Below are positions 41,796 through 50,108 of a DNA stretch of 64,000 nt, one piece after another. How positions within the stretch are numbered: the stretch's first letter is position 1; each line of letters starts with the position of its first letter. The notes beneath the pieces are model-generated. The model did not search any database. It was not told the origin of the DNA and saw only the letters and a program-made list of their open reading frames with translations. This DNA comes from an uncultured Opitutales bacterium. Its GTDB lineage: Bacteria; Verrucomicrobiota; Verrucomicrobiia; Opitutales; Intestinicryptomonadaceae. Location of the stretch: assembly GCA_934613645.1 (NCBI GenBank), contig CAKTTC010000002.1, positions 124,001 to 188,000 of the forward strand. The letters run 5' to 3'. The position numbers and the translations under genes are program-made.

Positions 41796-42203
41796 CTATC
41801 TGTTGTATGTGCCCAAGTTTTTGAGGATTGCCTTGTAGATTCGCTGGCAGGCAACAAGGTTGTCTTCGCCGTAGCTGATGTCGATTTCCACAAGCTTTTT
41901 AAGCTGTGTGAGCGAAACCACAACGCGAACGTCCTTCTTGGCTCTGGCGTAGAGAATCCACGCGTTGTCCTTGGGGACTTGCCCGCAGCGGAAATATCCC
42001 TCCTGCTCGAGGGCGATGTTTGCCGCCTTGTAGACGTCGGCGAGGGGGGCTTTTACGTTGCCTTTGAAGTCGTGGGTGAGGTCGTCGTAAACGGCAACCT
42101 GCTGTTCGGGAATGTCGGAATCAACAAGAACGCGCGTTACGCAGGAGCACAAAAGCATTGCCGCCGCGGAAATTGATAAAGCTGTAAAAATCGTCTTTTT
42201 CAT
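41796..42203 (-). CDS. Small lipoprotein (DUF3568-like), 135 aa
   Basis: The start ATG 42201-42203 gives a signal MKKTIFTALSISAAAMLLCS ending in the lipobox LLCSC. The remainder (VAVYDDLTHDFKGNVKAPLA) resembles the DUF3568 family of small lipoproteins found in Lentisphaerota and Verrucomicrobiota. It probably sits on the periplasmic side of a membrane. Role unknown. The 130 bases between it and maf form a divergent promoter region. Confidence 0.75.
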   Translation of the reverse strand: MKKTIFTALSISAAAMLLCSCVTRVLVDSDIPEQQVAVYDDLTHDFKGNVKAPLADVYKAANIALEQEGYFRCGQVPKDNAWILYARAKKDVRVVVSLTQLKKLVEIDISYGEDNLVACQRIYKAILKNLGTYNR

Positions 42204-42333
42204 ACGCGCCGATAATCCGAAATAAACCGCGCTTTTGCAACACTTTTTTCGCCGCGCCCGCCCCGAAAAAGCGGAAATGCGCCCACACAAAAAAATTGAA
42301 ATAATCGGGCGAATGTGATTTCTTGGGCGGATT

Positions 42334-42909
42334 ATGGAAAAACAAAACTGCGGCAAAATCATTCTTGCGTCGGCGTCGCCCAGACGCAGCGAACTGCTCG
42401 CGCGCGCGGGGTTCGACTTCGAAGTCGTAGTTTCCGACGCCGCCGAAGTAGAGCATATCGACCCCAAAACGCTCGTTCTGCGCAACGCCCGCGCCAAAGC
42501 CGAAGCCGTAGCCGCGCGCTTCCCCGACAGGATTGTTCTGGGAGCCGACACAATCGTGGCTTTGGGCAACGAAACATTCGGCAAGCCAAAAGATATTGAC
42601 GAGGCGTTCCGAATGCTCAAAACGCTCAACGGCAAAACGCACTGCGTCTACACGGGCGTCTGCGTTCTCAGAAAATCCGACTCCCGCGCGTATTCCGACG
42701 CGGGGAAATCCGACGTTGTTTTCAAAAAGCTCGACGACGCCCAAATACGCCAATACCTCGCCGCAGTGCCCGTTCTCGACAAGGCGGGCGCGTATGCCGC
42801 GCAGGAGCACGGCGGAATGATTATCGAAAGAATCGACGGCGATTTCGACAACGTTATGGGGCTGCCCATACGCGTGGTGAAAAACTTGCTCGACAACTTC
42901 GCCCGATAA
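42334..42909 (+). CDS. maf: Maf-family nucleoside triphosphate pyrophosphatase, 191 aa
   Basis: The ATG at 42334 starts MEKQNCGKIILASASPRRSE, containing the Maf signature SASPRR. GADTIV, GKP and THxVYTGV-type motifs and YAAQEHGGMIIERIDGDF follow. It hydrolyses modified or non-canonical nucleotides such as dTTP or UTP. Typical length. A TonB-like gene follows closely. Confidence 0.93.
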   Translation: MEKQNCGKIILASASPRRSELLARAGFDFEVVVSDAAEVEHIDPKTLVLRNARAKAEAVAARFPDRIVLGADTIVALGNETFGKPKDIDEAFRMLKTLNGKTHCVYTGVCVLRKSDSRAYSDAGKSDVVFKKLDDAQIRQYLAAVPVLDKAGAYAAQEHGGMIIERIDGDFDNVMGLPIRVVKNLLDNFAR

Positions 42910-42939
42910 GGTAGTATCGGAGAGGTTTTGCATAATATA

Positions 42940-44277
42940 ATGCAGGAGGGCGGCTACATATTTTTTGAACGGCGCAACGGCGAAGACATCGGCGTATTCG
43001 CGCTGTCGTTTGCGCTTGCGTTGCTGTTTCACGCAGCCCTTTTTGCGGTGCTTCCCGAAAAATTCCCCGCCGCCGACAGCGAAAAATCGGACGAAATGAA
43101 GCTTGAAATTCTGCCGCCCGAACTCAAAAACAGAGTCCCCGATTTCATCGAGGCGAACCCCTACGGCAACGAGCTTGTTCCGCTAAAAGACGCGCCCGAA
43201 TCGTTCAAAAACCAGACTGCCGCCGACGAGCTTCCCGACCCGAATTCAAAGTCGAAACTGCCGTCGGTAAAGGGCGAAGGCAGGCAATACAAGAAAATCG
43301 TGGCGGGCACGAACGGCGAGACCGACAACCTTTCGCCCGCGCGCGTTCTCGAGGTTTTGCAACGCCCGCTGACCGAGCACACGCGCGAAACGCAACCCGC
43401 ACCGACCGCCGCGCAAGCACAGGGAAACCGCCCCGCCCAACCCGCTCGGCAGGCGCAAGCTCAGCAAACCGAAGCCGCCAAGGCGGCACAAACGGCGGCA
43501 ACGCAAGCCACGGCAGCCGCAAGCCAATCGCCTGCGCAAAGCAAGCCCGCAGCGCAAGCAGCCCGACAGTCCGCGCAAAGCACTTCCGCCGCGCAAAGCA
43601 AGGGCGAAGCGGCTTCAAACGCACAAAGCGAATCGGCAAACATTGCAAAGCCCGACAAAATCGACGCCGCGCGCGCCGACGACACCTCCGACGAAAACAC
43701 AATAGTCCTTCCCAAATTCGCAAAAACCGACACAGACTCAGCGCGCCGCCAAGCCGACAAGCCCGCCCTCCCCTCGGCAGCGGCGGCGGCAGTCGCACCC
43801 AAACCCGTTCCCGTCCCACAACCCGCCAATGCGGCGGCAACCGTCCAACCCGCGCAGGAGTTGCCCGTGCCGAAGCCGCGCCCCCGCCTGAGTATGAAAA
43901 TCCCCGCAGGGCCGCTTGCCGACAACCCGAACGCGGCGTCAAAGACGGGCGTTGTCGCGGCGGAATCGCGCTTCAGCGAGTTCGGCGCGTATCAGCAGAG
44001 AATGATTGAGGCAATCTCGCGGCAGTGGAATCTGCTGGGTTCGCGCTACGACCTTTCAAGCGCAATAGGCTCGCAGGTGGCGATAGAGTTTTCGCTCAAC
44101 ACGGAGGGCGAGCTTGTCGACTGCAAAATAGTGTTCTCAACCTCCACAAACACGGGAACGGGGCTGTGCGAGCAGGCAATTCTTTCCACCGCCCCATACG
44201 GCGTGTGGACGCAGGAAATGGTAAACACGCTCGGCGCACAGCCGCAGCAGGTGAAAATCAAATTTTGGTATAGATAA
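42940..44277 (+). CDS. TonB/TolA-like energy transducer, 445 aa
   Basis: One membrane helix near the N-terminus (FALSFALALLFHAALFAVL) is followed by a long Ala/Gln/Pro periplasmic linker (about 130-340, with AQAQQTEAAKAAQTAATQ-type stretches). The C-terminal domain (YQQRMIEAISRQWNLLGSRY, VAIEFSLNTEGELVDCKI) is TonB/TolA-like. It probably transmits proton-motive force to the outer membrane. ExbB/ExbD genes are not in view. The ATG at 42940 is chosen over a TTG at 42928; both have imperfect spacing. Confidence 0.78.
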   Translation: MQEGGYIFFERRNGEDIGVFALSFALALLFHAALFAVLPEKFPAADSEKSDEMKLEILPPELKNRVPDFIEANPYGNELVPLKDAPESFKNQTAADELPDPNSKSKLPSVKGEGRQYKKIVAGTNGETDNLSPARVLEVLQRPLTEHTRETQPAPTAAQAQGNRPAQPARQAQAQQTEAAKAAQTAATQATAAASQSPAQSKPAAQAARQSAQSTSAAQSKGEAASNAQSESANIAKPDKIDAARADDTSDENTIVLPKFAKTDTDSARRQADKPALPSAAAAAVAPKPVPVPQPANAAATVQPAQELPVPKPRPRLSMKIPAGPLADNPNAASKTGVVAAESRFSEFGAYQQRMIEAISRQWNLLGSRYDLSSAIGSQVAIEFSLNTEGELVDCKIVFSTSTNTGTGLCEQAILSTAPYGVWTQEMVNTLGAQPQQVKIKFWYR

Positions 44278-44279
44278 TT

Positions 44280-45101
44280 ATGGACGAACAAATTTCATCA
44301 CTACCCGAAATCCCGCTTTCAACGGGGTGCGAAATTGCGGCGGTGTCGCCGTGCGGGCTGATTGCAATAAACAAGAAGGCAGGACGCGCCTCGCACCCGA
44401 ACCCCGACGCTGGCAGAAACGACAAGCCCCCCATGGTGAAGGCGCGCTACAACTTCGACGACGAATACTACTCTTGGCTCGACGAAGACGGACAAAAGCA
44501 CCGCCTCTATCTTGTAAACCGCCTCGACTCCCCAACTTCGGGAATAATCCTTGCGGGCTTCGACCCCGACGCAGTGCAGGCTGCAAAAGAGCAGTTCCGC
44601 GCGCGCAACGTCCGCAAAAAATACGCGGCAATAGTTCTCGGGAACGTCATTCCAAAATTCGGCGAATGGAACGACAGGCTTTCAACGCAGAAGTTCGCGG
44701 GCTTTGTCCGCAGCGTGTCGGGACGCGTGTTCGGGGCGCAGGCGCAGCAGAAGGCTTCCGCCCGCTACAACGTGGAGGCGTTCGACCAAAACTCGCTCGG
44801 GCTTTCGTTGCTTACGCTCGAGCCGCACACGGGGCTTACGCACCAGTTGCGCGTGCAATGCGCCAAGCACCGCTGCCCGATTCTCGGCGACGCCACCTAC
44901 GGAGACTTCGCTCGCAACAAGCGCGTAAAGTCTCTCACGGGGATTTCGCGCCTGTTTTTGCACTGCCTTGAAACATCGCTTGAAATAGAGCTGCGCGGCG
45001 AGAAAATAGCGTTTTCCGCAAGCGCGCCGCTGCCCGAAAGTTTCGAAAAAATTATCCGATACAATCCCGACATCAAAAAAAGAACGCTGAATTTAAGATG
45101 A
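44280..45101 (+). CDS. RluA-family pseudouridine synthase, 273 aa
   Basis: The catalytic Asp is in NRLDSPTSGI (about residue 81), the family's H/N-RLD motif. The N-terminal LIAINKKAGRASHP, KKYAAIVLG and HTGLTHQLRVQCAKH are also family features. It modifies rRNA or tRNA uridine; the specific site cannot be assigned. It starts two bases after the TonB-like gene and overlaps the next by four, so all three form an operon. Confidence 0.87.
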   Translation: MDEQISSLPEIPLSTGCEIAAVSPCGLIAINKKAGRASHPNPDAGRNDKPPMVKARYNFDDEYYSWLDEDGQKHRLYLVNRLDSPTSGIILAGFDPDAVQAAKEQFRARNVRKKYAAIVLGNVIPKFGEWNDRLSTQKFAGFVRSVSGRVFGAQAQQKASARYNVEAFDQNSLGLSLLTLEPHTGLTHQLRVQCAKHRCPILGDATYGDFARNKRVKSLTGISRLFLHCLETSLEIELRGEKIAFSASAPLPESFEKIIRYNPDIKKRTLNLR

Positions 45102-45877
45102 CATTTGCAGAACTGTTTTTCAGGCTCGACGCCTACTTTAAAGCCCTCCGATGGGGCGCACTCAAAACAACCGCGACGTTCGCGTTTTTGTGCGCGCTTT
45201 TCGCGTTCAATACGGCTCTGGTTTTGCGCGCGCCCATTGCCGAGTTTTACGACGCCAACGCCGAAACGCTAAAGGCGGCTCTGGCGCAGGTGAAATTCCA
45301 AAACGGCGCGTTCGCGCTGCCCGAAAACGAGGTGGACATAAAGGACTCAAACGGCACTGTCTACGGCATAATTTCCAAAAAGCCGATTGACGCAAACAGG
45401 GTAAAAAACATTGTCTTTGCCGTTGAAGGCGAACGCCTAATTTTCTTCCAAAACGGAGAGGAAAACGCGTTCGAGCTTTCGAAAATGTTCCCGCAGGAAA
45501 AGTCGGCGAACACGCAACAACAGGCGGAAAACGGCGCAAAAACGTTTTCGCTCGCCGATTTCGTGCCCACGAAAGCCGAAGTGGAGCGCGTCTACATTCC
45601 CTCGCTGTCGGCAATAACGGCGGGTTTTGTAGTTGTTTGGCGGATTGCGCTTCTGGGCGCATTCGCCTTCCTGCTCGACATTCCGCGCCGCCGCCTGCGC
45701 CTCGGGAAATCGCTGAAGCTTGCAATGCTTGCAACGGTTCCGCCGTCGGTTTTCGCGCTCTGCTTTTCGCTGGCGTTCGGGCGGCTTCTGATTGAGCCTG
45801 TCGTGCTGATTCTGGCGGCGGTAATTGTCTACCGCGTCTCGAAGAAAGCCGACGCGGACAAAATATGCTTGCAATGA
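45098..45877 (+). CDS. Membrane protein, DUF1189-like, 259 aa
   Basis: One N-terminal membrane helix (TTATFAFLCALFAFNTALVL), a soluble region of about 120 residues, then three or four helices (SLSAITAGFVVVWRIALLGA and later). This is the layout of DUF1189 proteins. It overlaps the pseudouridine synthase gene (ATGA). Function unknown. Confidence 0.65.
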   Translation: MTFAELFFRLDAYFKALRWGALKTTATFAFLCALFAFNTALVLRAPIAEFYDANAETLKAALAQVKFQNGAFALPENEVDIKDSNGTVYGIISKKPIDANRVKNIVFAVEGERLIFFQNGEENAFELSKMFPQEKSANTQQQAENGAKTFSLADFVPTKAEVERVYIPSLSAITAGFVVVWRIALLGAFAFLLDIPRRRLRLGKSLKLAMLATVPPSVFALCFSLAFGRLLIEPVVLILAAVIVYRVSKKADADKICLQ

Positions 45878-45917
45878 AAATGCAAAACGCCGATTATCTT
45901 CGGTTTAGTTTTTCGCG

Positions 45918-46892
45918 ATGAACCAGACAAAAACACAGCAAAGCTCTCCCGCCGACAACGGCACTTCGCCCACCCCATTTTACGACGAAAACTTCAAAGT
46001 AAGCGGCGACTACAAACTGTCGCTGCCCGACGCCCAAAATGCCGACAAAAACTCGATTAAGGGCGCAAACGTCGCAATCTCCCAAGTGGGAATGCACAAC
46101 TTCAAGCTGCCGCTGAAGTTTTTGCGCGGCGACGGCTCCGTATGCACGCTGCAGGCGTCGATTACCGCAACGGTATCGCTTGCCGCCGACTGCAAGGGCA
46201 TAAATATGTCGCGGATAATGCGCGTGTTTTATCTTTTCGCCGACGAGGTTTTCACGCCCGACACTCTCAGGGCGGTTCTCGAAAAGATGAAGGAAAAGCT
46301 CAAAACTTCGCGCGCGCACCTGCACATTCGTTTTGAGTATCCCCTCGAGCAGACAAGTCTGCGCAGCGGGCACAAGGCGTGGCAATACTACCGCTGTGTC
46401 TACGAGGGCACCATTGACGCCCAAAACGTCTTCAAGAAAATCATTCACTTCGATTTCATCTACTCTTCCGCGTGTCCCTGCTCCGCCGAGCTTAGCGAGC
46501 ACGCCCGCCGCACCCGCAACGTCTACTGTGTGCCGCACTCGCAACGCAGCAAGGCACGCGTCCGCGCGCAGGTTATGGAGGGCGAAGTCCTCACCATTGA
46601 GGACATGCACGCGCACTGTCTCTCCGCCCTCAAGACCGAAACGCAGACGATAGTCCGCCGCGAGGACGAGCAGGCTTTTGCCGAGCTAAACGGCGCGTAT
46701 GCAAAGTTCATTGAGGACGCCGCGCGTCTTCTCTACGACGAATTCAACGCCGACAAGCGCATTGCCGACTTCGAAATTGCCTGCATTCACTTGGAAAGTC
46801 TCCACTCGCACGACGCCGTAAGCGTAATCTGCAAGGACGTCCCCAACGGCTTCTCCGCCGACTTCTACGACTTCCAAGACCTCCTCTGCTAA
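45918..46892 (+). CDS. folE2: GTP cyclohydrolase I type 2, 324 aa
   Basis: It is the metal-flexible FolE2 enzyme producing dihydroneopterin triphosphate for folate and queuosine. Diagnostic motifs are VGMHNFKLPLKF, TATVSLAADCKGINMSR, SSACPCSAELSEHA (active Cys) and VPHSQRSKARV. Length is typical. It feeds QueD encoded 6 kb away, and folC lies at 60 kb. Some FolE2 genes are induced by zinc starvation; no Zur site is evident here. Confidence 0.95.
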   Translation: MNQTKTQQSSPADNGTSPTPFYDENFKVSGDYKLSLPDAQNADKNSIKGANVAISQVGMHNFKLPLKFLRGDGSVCTLQASITATVSLAADCKGINMSRIMRVFYLFADEVFTPDTLRAVLEKMKEKLKTSRAHLHIRFEYPLEQTSLRSGHKAWQYYRCVYEGTIDAQNVFKKIIHFDFIYSSACPCSAELSEHARRTRNVYCVPHSQRSKARVRAQVMEGEVLTIEDMHAHCLSALKTETQTIVRREDEQAFAELNGAYAKFIEDAARLLYDEFNADKRIADFEIACIHLESLHSHDAVSVICKDVPNGFSADFYDFQDLLC

Positions 46893-47345
46893 CAAGGGGC
46901 GCAAGCCCCTTGACCTGAACGTTCGTTGAACGTTCATTGTGTTATTCGGCGTAGCTAACCGCTACGCCTCTTCTGTAGATATACGCATTGGCTTCGCCAA
47001 TAGCTTGATTATCCTAAGCCGAAAAGTTTTTTTGCGAAGCCCCTTGACCTGAGCGTTCGCAGAACGTTCACTGTGTTATTCGGTTTTTTATAATTCCTAA
47101 AGTGGCGCGGATTGGCTAAAGCCAATGCCGCTTTAATTTCAAATTAAAGTCGCGCTACTTTAATTAAAGAGCAAAAGCGTATTGAGTTTTACTCAATCGC
47201 CGCCACTTTCGAAAATGTAAAAAACGCCTTTTCTGTTTGTATCCGCATTGCTTCGCAATGGCTTGATTACTATAAGCACAAACTTTAACTATCAAGCAAA
47301 GGCGTATTGCCTGCGGCAATCGCCGCCGCTTCAGAAATTATAAAA
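46893..47345. repeat. Palindromic repeat cluster B
   Basis: No gene is supported here. The stretch holds members of the same palindromic family as cluster A (47096-47149 reverse, 47158-47225, 47282-47345) plus two other duplicated hairpins. GAACGTTC-GTT-GAACGTTC and GAGCGTTC-GCA-GAACGTTC follow the same gccccttgacctga leader at 46905 and 47039. CATTGGCTTCGCCAATAGC and CATTGCTTCGCAATGGC occur at 46986 and 47245. Confidence 0.8.
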
Positions 47346-47353
47346 AAAATAAA

Positions 47354-47375
47354 AAAGACGCCCGAAGGCGTCTTT
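47354..47375 (-). terminator. Terminator of PEP-CTERM gene
   Basis: AAAGACGCC and GGCGTCTTT form a perfect nine-pair stem with a four-base loop. On the minus strand it is followed by a long T-run, 26 bases after the PEP-CTERM stop. Confidence 0.88.
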
Positions 47376-47401
47376 AGAAATTTACGCGTATTAGGAAGAA
47401 A

Positions 47402-48565
47402 TTACTTTCTGCGGCGGATGGCGAAAGCCAAAGCTACCGCGCCGAAGATTGCCGCATACGTTGCGGGTTCGGGGACGGCAGTTGTAAGCCAGCCGTTGTC
47501 GAGAATCTTGAAGTTCGTGCCTTCGATTGCGTCGACATACTGCTTTGTGCCGTCAACGTCGAGATAGATTTGGATAGAATCAATGCGGCCGCTGTCGAGG
47601 AGGTCTCTGAGGTTTGCAATTCTCAAAGTTTCGTCGGCGAAGTTGAGCTTGAGGTTGATTTTGCCCGAAGCGGATTCGGCCAAGTCGGCAGTGATGATGT
47701 CGATGAGCGAAACGTCAAGCTTCGAACTTGCGTCGGTGATAAACTTGAGCTCTGATTTTTCGACAGTCTTGATTGCGCCGAATTCGTTCTGCGCGCCGTT
47801 GTAGGAAGCAACAACAACAGCTCCCGTGGCGTAGAAAGTGGAGTCGGCCTGCGAAGTTGCGCCGTATGCCGCGCCCGAAACAATCGTGTTGGAAGAGCTC
47901 ATATTCAACGCGGTGTCCTTCAAGAATACGAATTCGTCAAACATAAGGGCGTTCTTGGCGACGCCGTTGCGAATGTTGAATTCCCTTGCGGAAATCTTGT
48001 TGATTGCCCTCATAGTGGAAGTGGCGTCTTTAAGGGAAACACCCTTCTGCGTGATTGTAGCGCCCGCATAAACGTTGAACTGGGTGCCGCCCGCTACAAA
48101 CGCGTAGTTGTCGCCGTTCCACATATTGTTTGCGGGATTGTATCTATAGCCGTTTACAACGAGATTGCCCGAAATATTCGAATTACCCGCACCTACACGC
48201 ATACCGCCCGAAGCGTATGTCGAAGAACCTGTGAATTCGCCGAAATCCTTGCCCGAATTGAACGTTGCGCCCGATTCGATAGTAAGACCATTGTTGATGA
48301 GGGAATTTCCGTTCTGGCCAGGCCATTTTAAATCAGTCGCCGAAGTAAACGTAACGCCCGACCTAATTACGAGAGTGTTTGCAACGACTCTGCCCGCAGT
48401 GGTAGCAGAACCAGAAGTAGCTCCGTCGGGGAGCTTGATGATGAAATCGTTTGCAGAATTTTCAAGCCCCGTTAAGACCGAACCGTCTGCAACCAACTCA
48501 ACCGTGTCGGCAAAAAGCGGGCTTACGCACGCCAATGCACACAACGCGAATATGCTTTTTTTCAT
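47402..48565 (-). CDS. PEP-CTERM surface protein with autotransporter-like beta repeats, 387 aa
   Basis: A signal peptide (MKKSIFALCALACVSPLFAD) is followed by about 330 residues of Gly/Asn/Ser/Thr-rich beta-helix-like sequence (VANTLVIRSGVTFTSATDL, GLTIESGATF). The sorting tail is VPEPATYAAIFGAVALAFAI then RRRK, the PEP motif, membrane helix and basic end recognised by exosortases. The likely processing enzyme is encoded at 31,632. A good ribosome site (AAAGGA) precedes the start, and the promoter may be phase-variable (see 48,610-48,637). Confidence 0.88.
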   Translation of the reverse strand: MKKSIFALCALACVSPLFADTVELVADGSVLTGLENSANDFIIKLPDGATSGSATTAGRVVANTLVIRSGVTFTSATDLKWPGQNGNSLINNGLTIESGATFNSGKDFGEFTGSSTYASGGMRVGAGNSNISGNLVVNGYRYNPANNMWNGDNYAFVAGGTQFNVYAGATITQKGVSLKDATSTMRAINKISAREFNIRNGVAKNALMFDEFVFLKDTALNMSSSNTIVSGAAYGATSQADSTFYATGAVVVASYNGAQNEFGAIKTVEKSELKFITDASSKLDVSLIDIITADLAESASGKINLKLNFADETLRIANLRDLLDSGRIDSIQIYLDVDGTKQYVDAIEGTNFKILDNGWLTTAVPEPATYAAIFGAVALAFAIRRRK

Positions 48566-48609
48566 TTTGAATTTCCTTTACTAAGTTAGGTTGTAATATC
48601 AATTTTGCG

Positions 48610-48637
48610 ACGATACCCCCCCCCCAAGAAAAATCAA
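48610..48637 (-). promoter_or_regulatory. Putative phase-variable promoter with G10 spacer
   Basis: On the minus strand TTGATT (48632-48637) and TATCGT (48610-48615) are separated by 16 bases, ten of which are an uninterrupted G tract (48616-48625 as C on the plus strand). Gain of one base gives the optimal 17. The ATG of the PEP-CTERM gene lies 45 bases downstream. Confidence 0.5.
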
Positions 48638-48639
48638 GT

Positions 48640-48944
48640 TTTTTTTGTAAATTTGTGGAAATAACGCCGTTTTTGTGGTTTTTTAAATAAAGAAATTCCC
48701 GCCGCGCCAAGCGTCAAGAACCGCCGCTCCGCCCCGCCCGCCACACGCCGAATGCACGAGAAACAGAGAGGGAAAAACAAAACCGAATGCCGAACGGATA
48801 AATTTATTTGTGCGCCAAATAATAAAAAGAGTTTCCAAATAAAAAGCGTATAAACTTATCCTGTTTTATCTCCGATTAACCTTGCAAAAATAATCCATAC
48901 GTCAATAGTATTATTTATTGAACCCGAACGAAAGAATATAACTA
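48640..48944. other. Gene-free spacer
   Basis: About 300 bases between two divergent transcripts. Apart from AT-rich promoter-like sequence before the 48,945 gene I see no coding frame, no repeat-family element and no clear hairpin. Confidence 0.6.
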
Positions 48945-49211
48945 ATGGCGCGAATAATAAAAAAGTATTCAGGAATTACAATCGGACGCAAATGCAGTGA
49001 TTGCGGCAAAGACGTGTGGATACATATTATGGAAGACGATGCGGGGAAATTCGTGATAGAGTCGTGCTGCTGTAAACTTGAAGATATTATGACGCGCCTT
49101 GTGAATGCAAACGTCCCCAACGCATATTCTATCCCCGACTATATAAAATACATCGACACGCAAATCGCAACACTTGCAACCGCCAAAAAGGAACTCCAAA
49201 AACTGCTCTGA
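48945..49211 (+). CDS. Small zinc-ribbon protein, 88 aa
   Basis: MARIIKKYSGITIGRKCSDC starts a domain with CSDCG and CCC (about residues 17-20 and 41-43), probably a single zinc site. The rest is helical (YIKYIDTQIATLATAKKELQ). It is a lone gene between repeat regions with its own AT-rich upstream. No family is recognised. Confidence 0.6.
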   Translation: MARIIKKYSGITIGRKCSDCGKDVWIHIMEDDAGKFVIESCCCKLEDIMTRLVNANVPNAYSIPDYIKYIDTQIATLATAKKELQKLL

Positions 49212-49368
49212 CCCCGCAGAGGCAGGCTTCCGTTGAAGGGGCAAGCCCCTTCGGCATTTTGCAAAGCAAAATATGCCTACCCCGAAAAATTTCACACTCG
49301 CACTGAGCCTTGCAAGTTTTCAAAAAATGTAAGTTCGAATCCACTCTGTGCCCCGCAAAAAAACTTGC

Positions 49369-49467
49369 GAGGCGTGTGCTTAGGGAGATGTTTGTGAGTT
49401 GGCGGAATTAACCTTGAGGTTATTCCGCCCGAACAAACGCTCCATAAGCCGCGAGACGCCTCTTTTT
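49369..49467 (+). ncRNA. Candidate structured RNA, long interrupted hairpin with T-run
   Basis: Four nested stems pair in order: GAGGCGT with ACGCCTC (49369/49456), GCTTAGGGAG with CTCCATAAGC (49378/49440), GTTTGT with ACAAAC (49390/49433) and GGCGGAATTAACC with GGTTATTCCGCC (49401/49418) around TTGA. TTTTT follows at 49463. Upstream, CCTTGCAAGTTTT can pair with AAAACTTGCGAGG. It does not carry the SRP or tmRNA consensus. It may be a small RNA or a member of the local hairpin repeats. Confidence 0.4.
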
Positions 49468-49574
49468 CGATTCTAAAAACAAAGGCGGTTGCCTACGGCA
49501 ACCGCCATTACTTTTTAATTTATAAAATATTCGAAAAAGAGGCGTCGTCCTCGCAGTTTTTTTAAAAACTTGCG

Positions 49575-49980
49575 AGGCGTGAGGCAGGATTTCAGACTTT
49601 AGCGCGCTCCTATCGTCGCTATGCTCTTGACTTCACCAATTCAACGTAGCGGGCTTAACGCCCGTAACCACAAAAGTTGCGAAGCAAGCTTTTGGGGGAA
49701 GCTTTGGCGCAAGCCAAAGACCCCGTGCGTTAGCGAGTGGGCGAGACGAGCACCACTGTGCGAGCGAGTTCAATCGAAGTTAAAACCAAATTCAAGCGAA
49801 GCGCGAATGAGCGTTGCGAAGCAACGACCCCGAGCGAAGCGAGTGGGCGAATACAAGCCGAAGGCGCGTATAGATGCGTTTGAAAAACGCACCCGAAGGG
49901 CACGCAGCGGTGTGTCAAGCGGTTTGCGAATGCAAACGCGAGTCAATGATGCCCGAGAGCGTTTGCTTCGACGAGTTTAG
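49575..49980. repeat. Long interspersed repeat, copy 1
   Basis: The sequence from gaggcaggatttcagacttt through tgcccgagagcgtttgcttc is nearly the same as 55,863-56,108, except that this copy has about 140 extra bases (49,790-49,940) made of small palindromes such as GTTGCGAAGCAAC. An internal hairpin GCGGGCT-TAA-CGCCCGT is replaced by a compensated variant in the other copy. Open frames here are not credible genes. Confidence 0.85.
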
Positions 49981-50027
49981 AAGTGGCGCGTATTGAAGCT
50001 TTGTCCGCTGATTAAAGAAAAAACTTT

Positions 50028-50093
50028 ACTTTAATCAGTGAGTAAAGGCGTATTGGCTTTGCCAATCGCCGCCACTTTCGGAAACGTAAAAAA
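50028..50093 (+). repeat. Palindromic element next to TRIC gene
   Basis: A full copy of the approximately 66-bp element found in clusters A, B, D and E: actttaat, AAAGGCG, ATTGGC-TTT-GCCAAT, CGCCGCCACTTTCGGAAACG. Another, shortened copy is at 49,474-49,527 (GGCGGTTGCC-TAC-GGCAACCGCC). Confidence 0.85.
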
Positions 50094-50108
50094 CGTCCTC
50101 GCAAGTTT

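Noticed and set aside
49330..49356. tRNA-like T-loop sequence (gttcgaatcc) before the structured hairpin
   Set aside because: The flanking bases do not form a T-stem or an acceptor stem, and no other tRNA arms are present within 90 bases.
49369..49467. Signal recognition particle RNA or tmRNA
   Set aside because: The hairpin lacks the GGAAGGxAGCA apical motif of SRP RNA and the tag-frame and tRNA-like domain of tmRNA.
49621..49980. 119-residue plus-strand open frame and its copy at 55906-56142
   Set aside because: Both lie entirely inside the long repeat, are Arg/Ala-rich and have no ribosome site; the shared frame reflects shared DNA.
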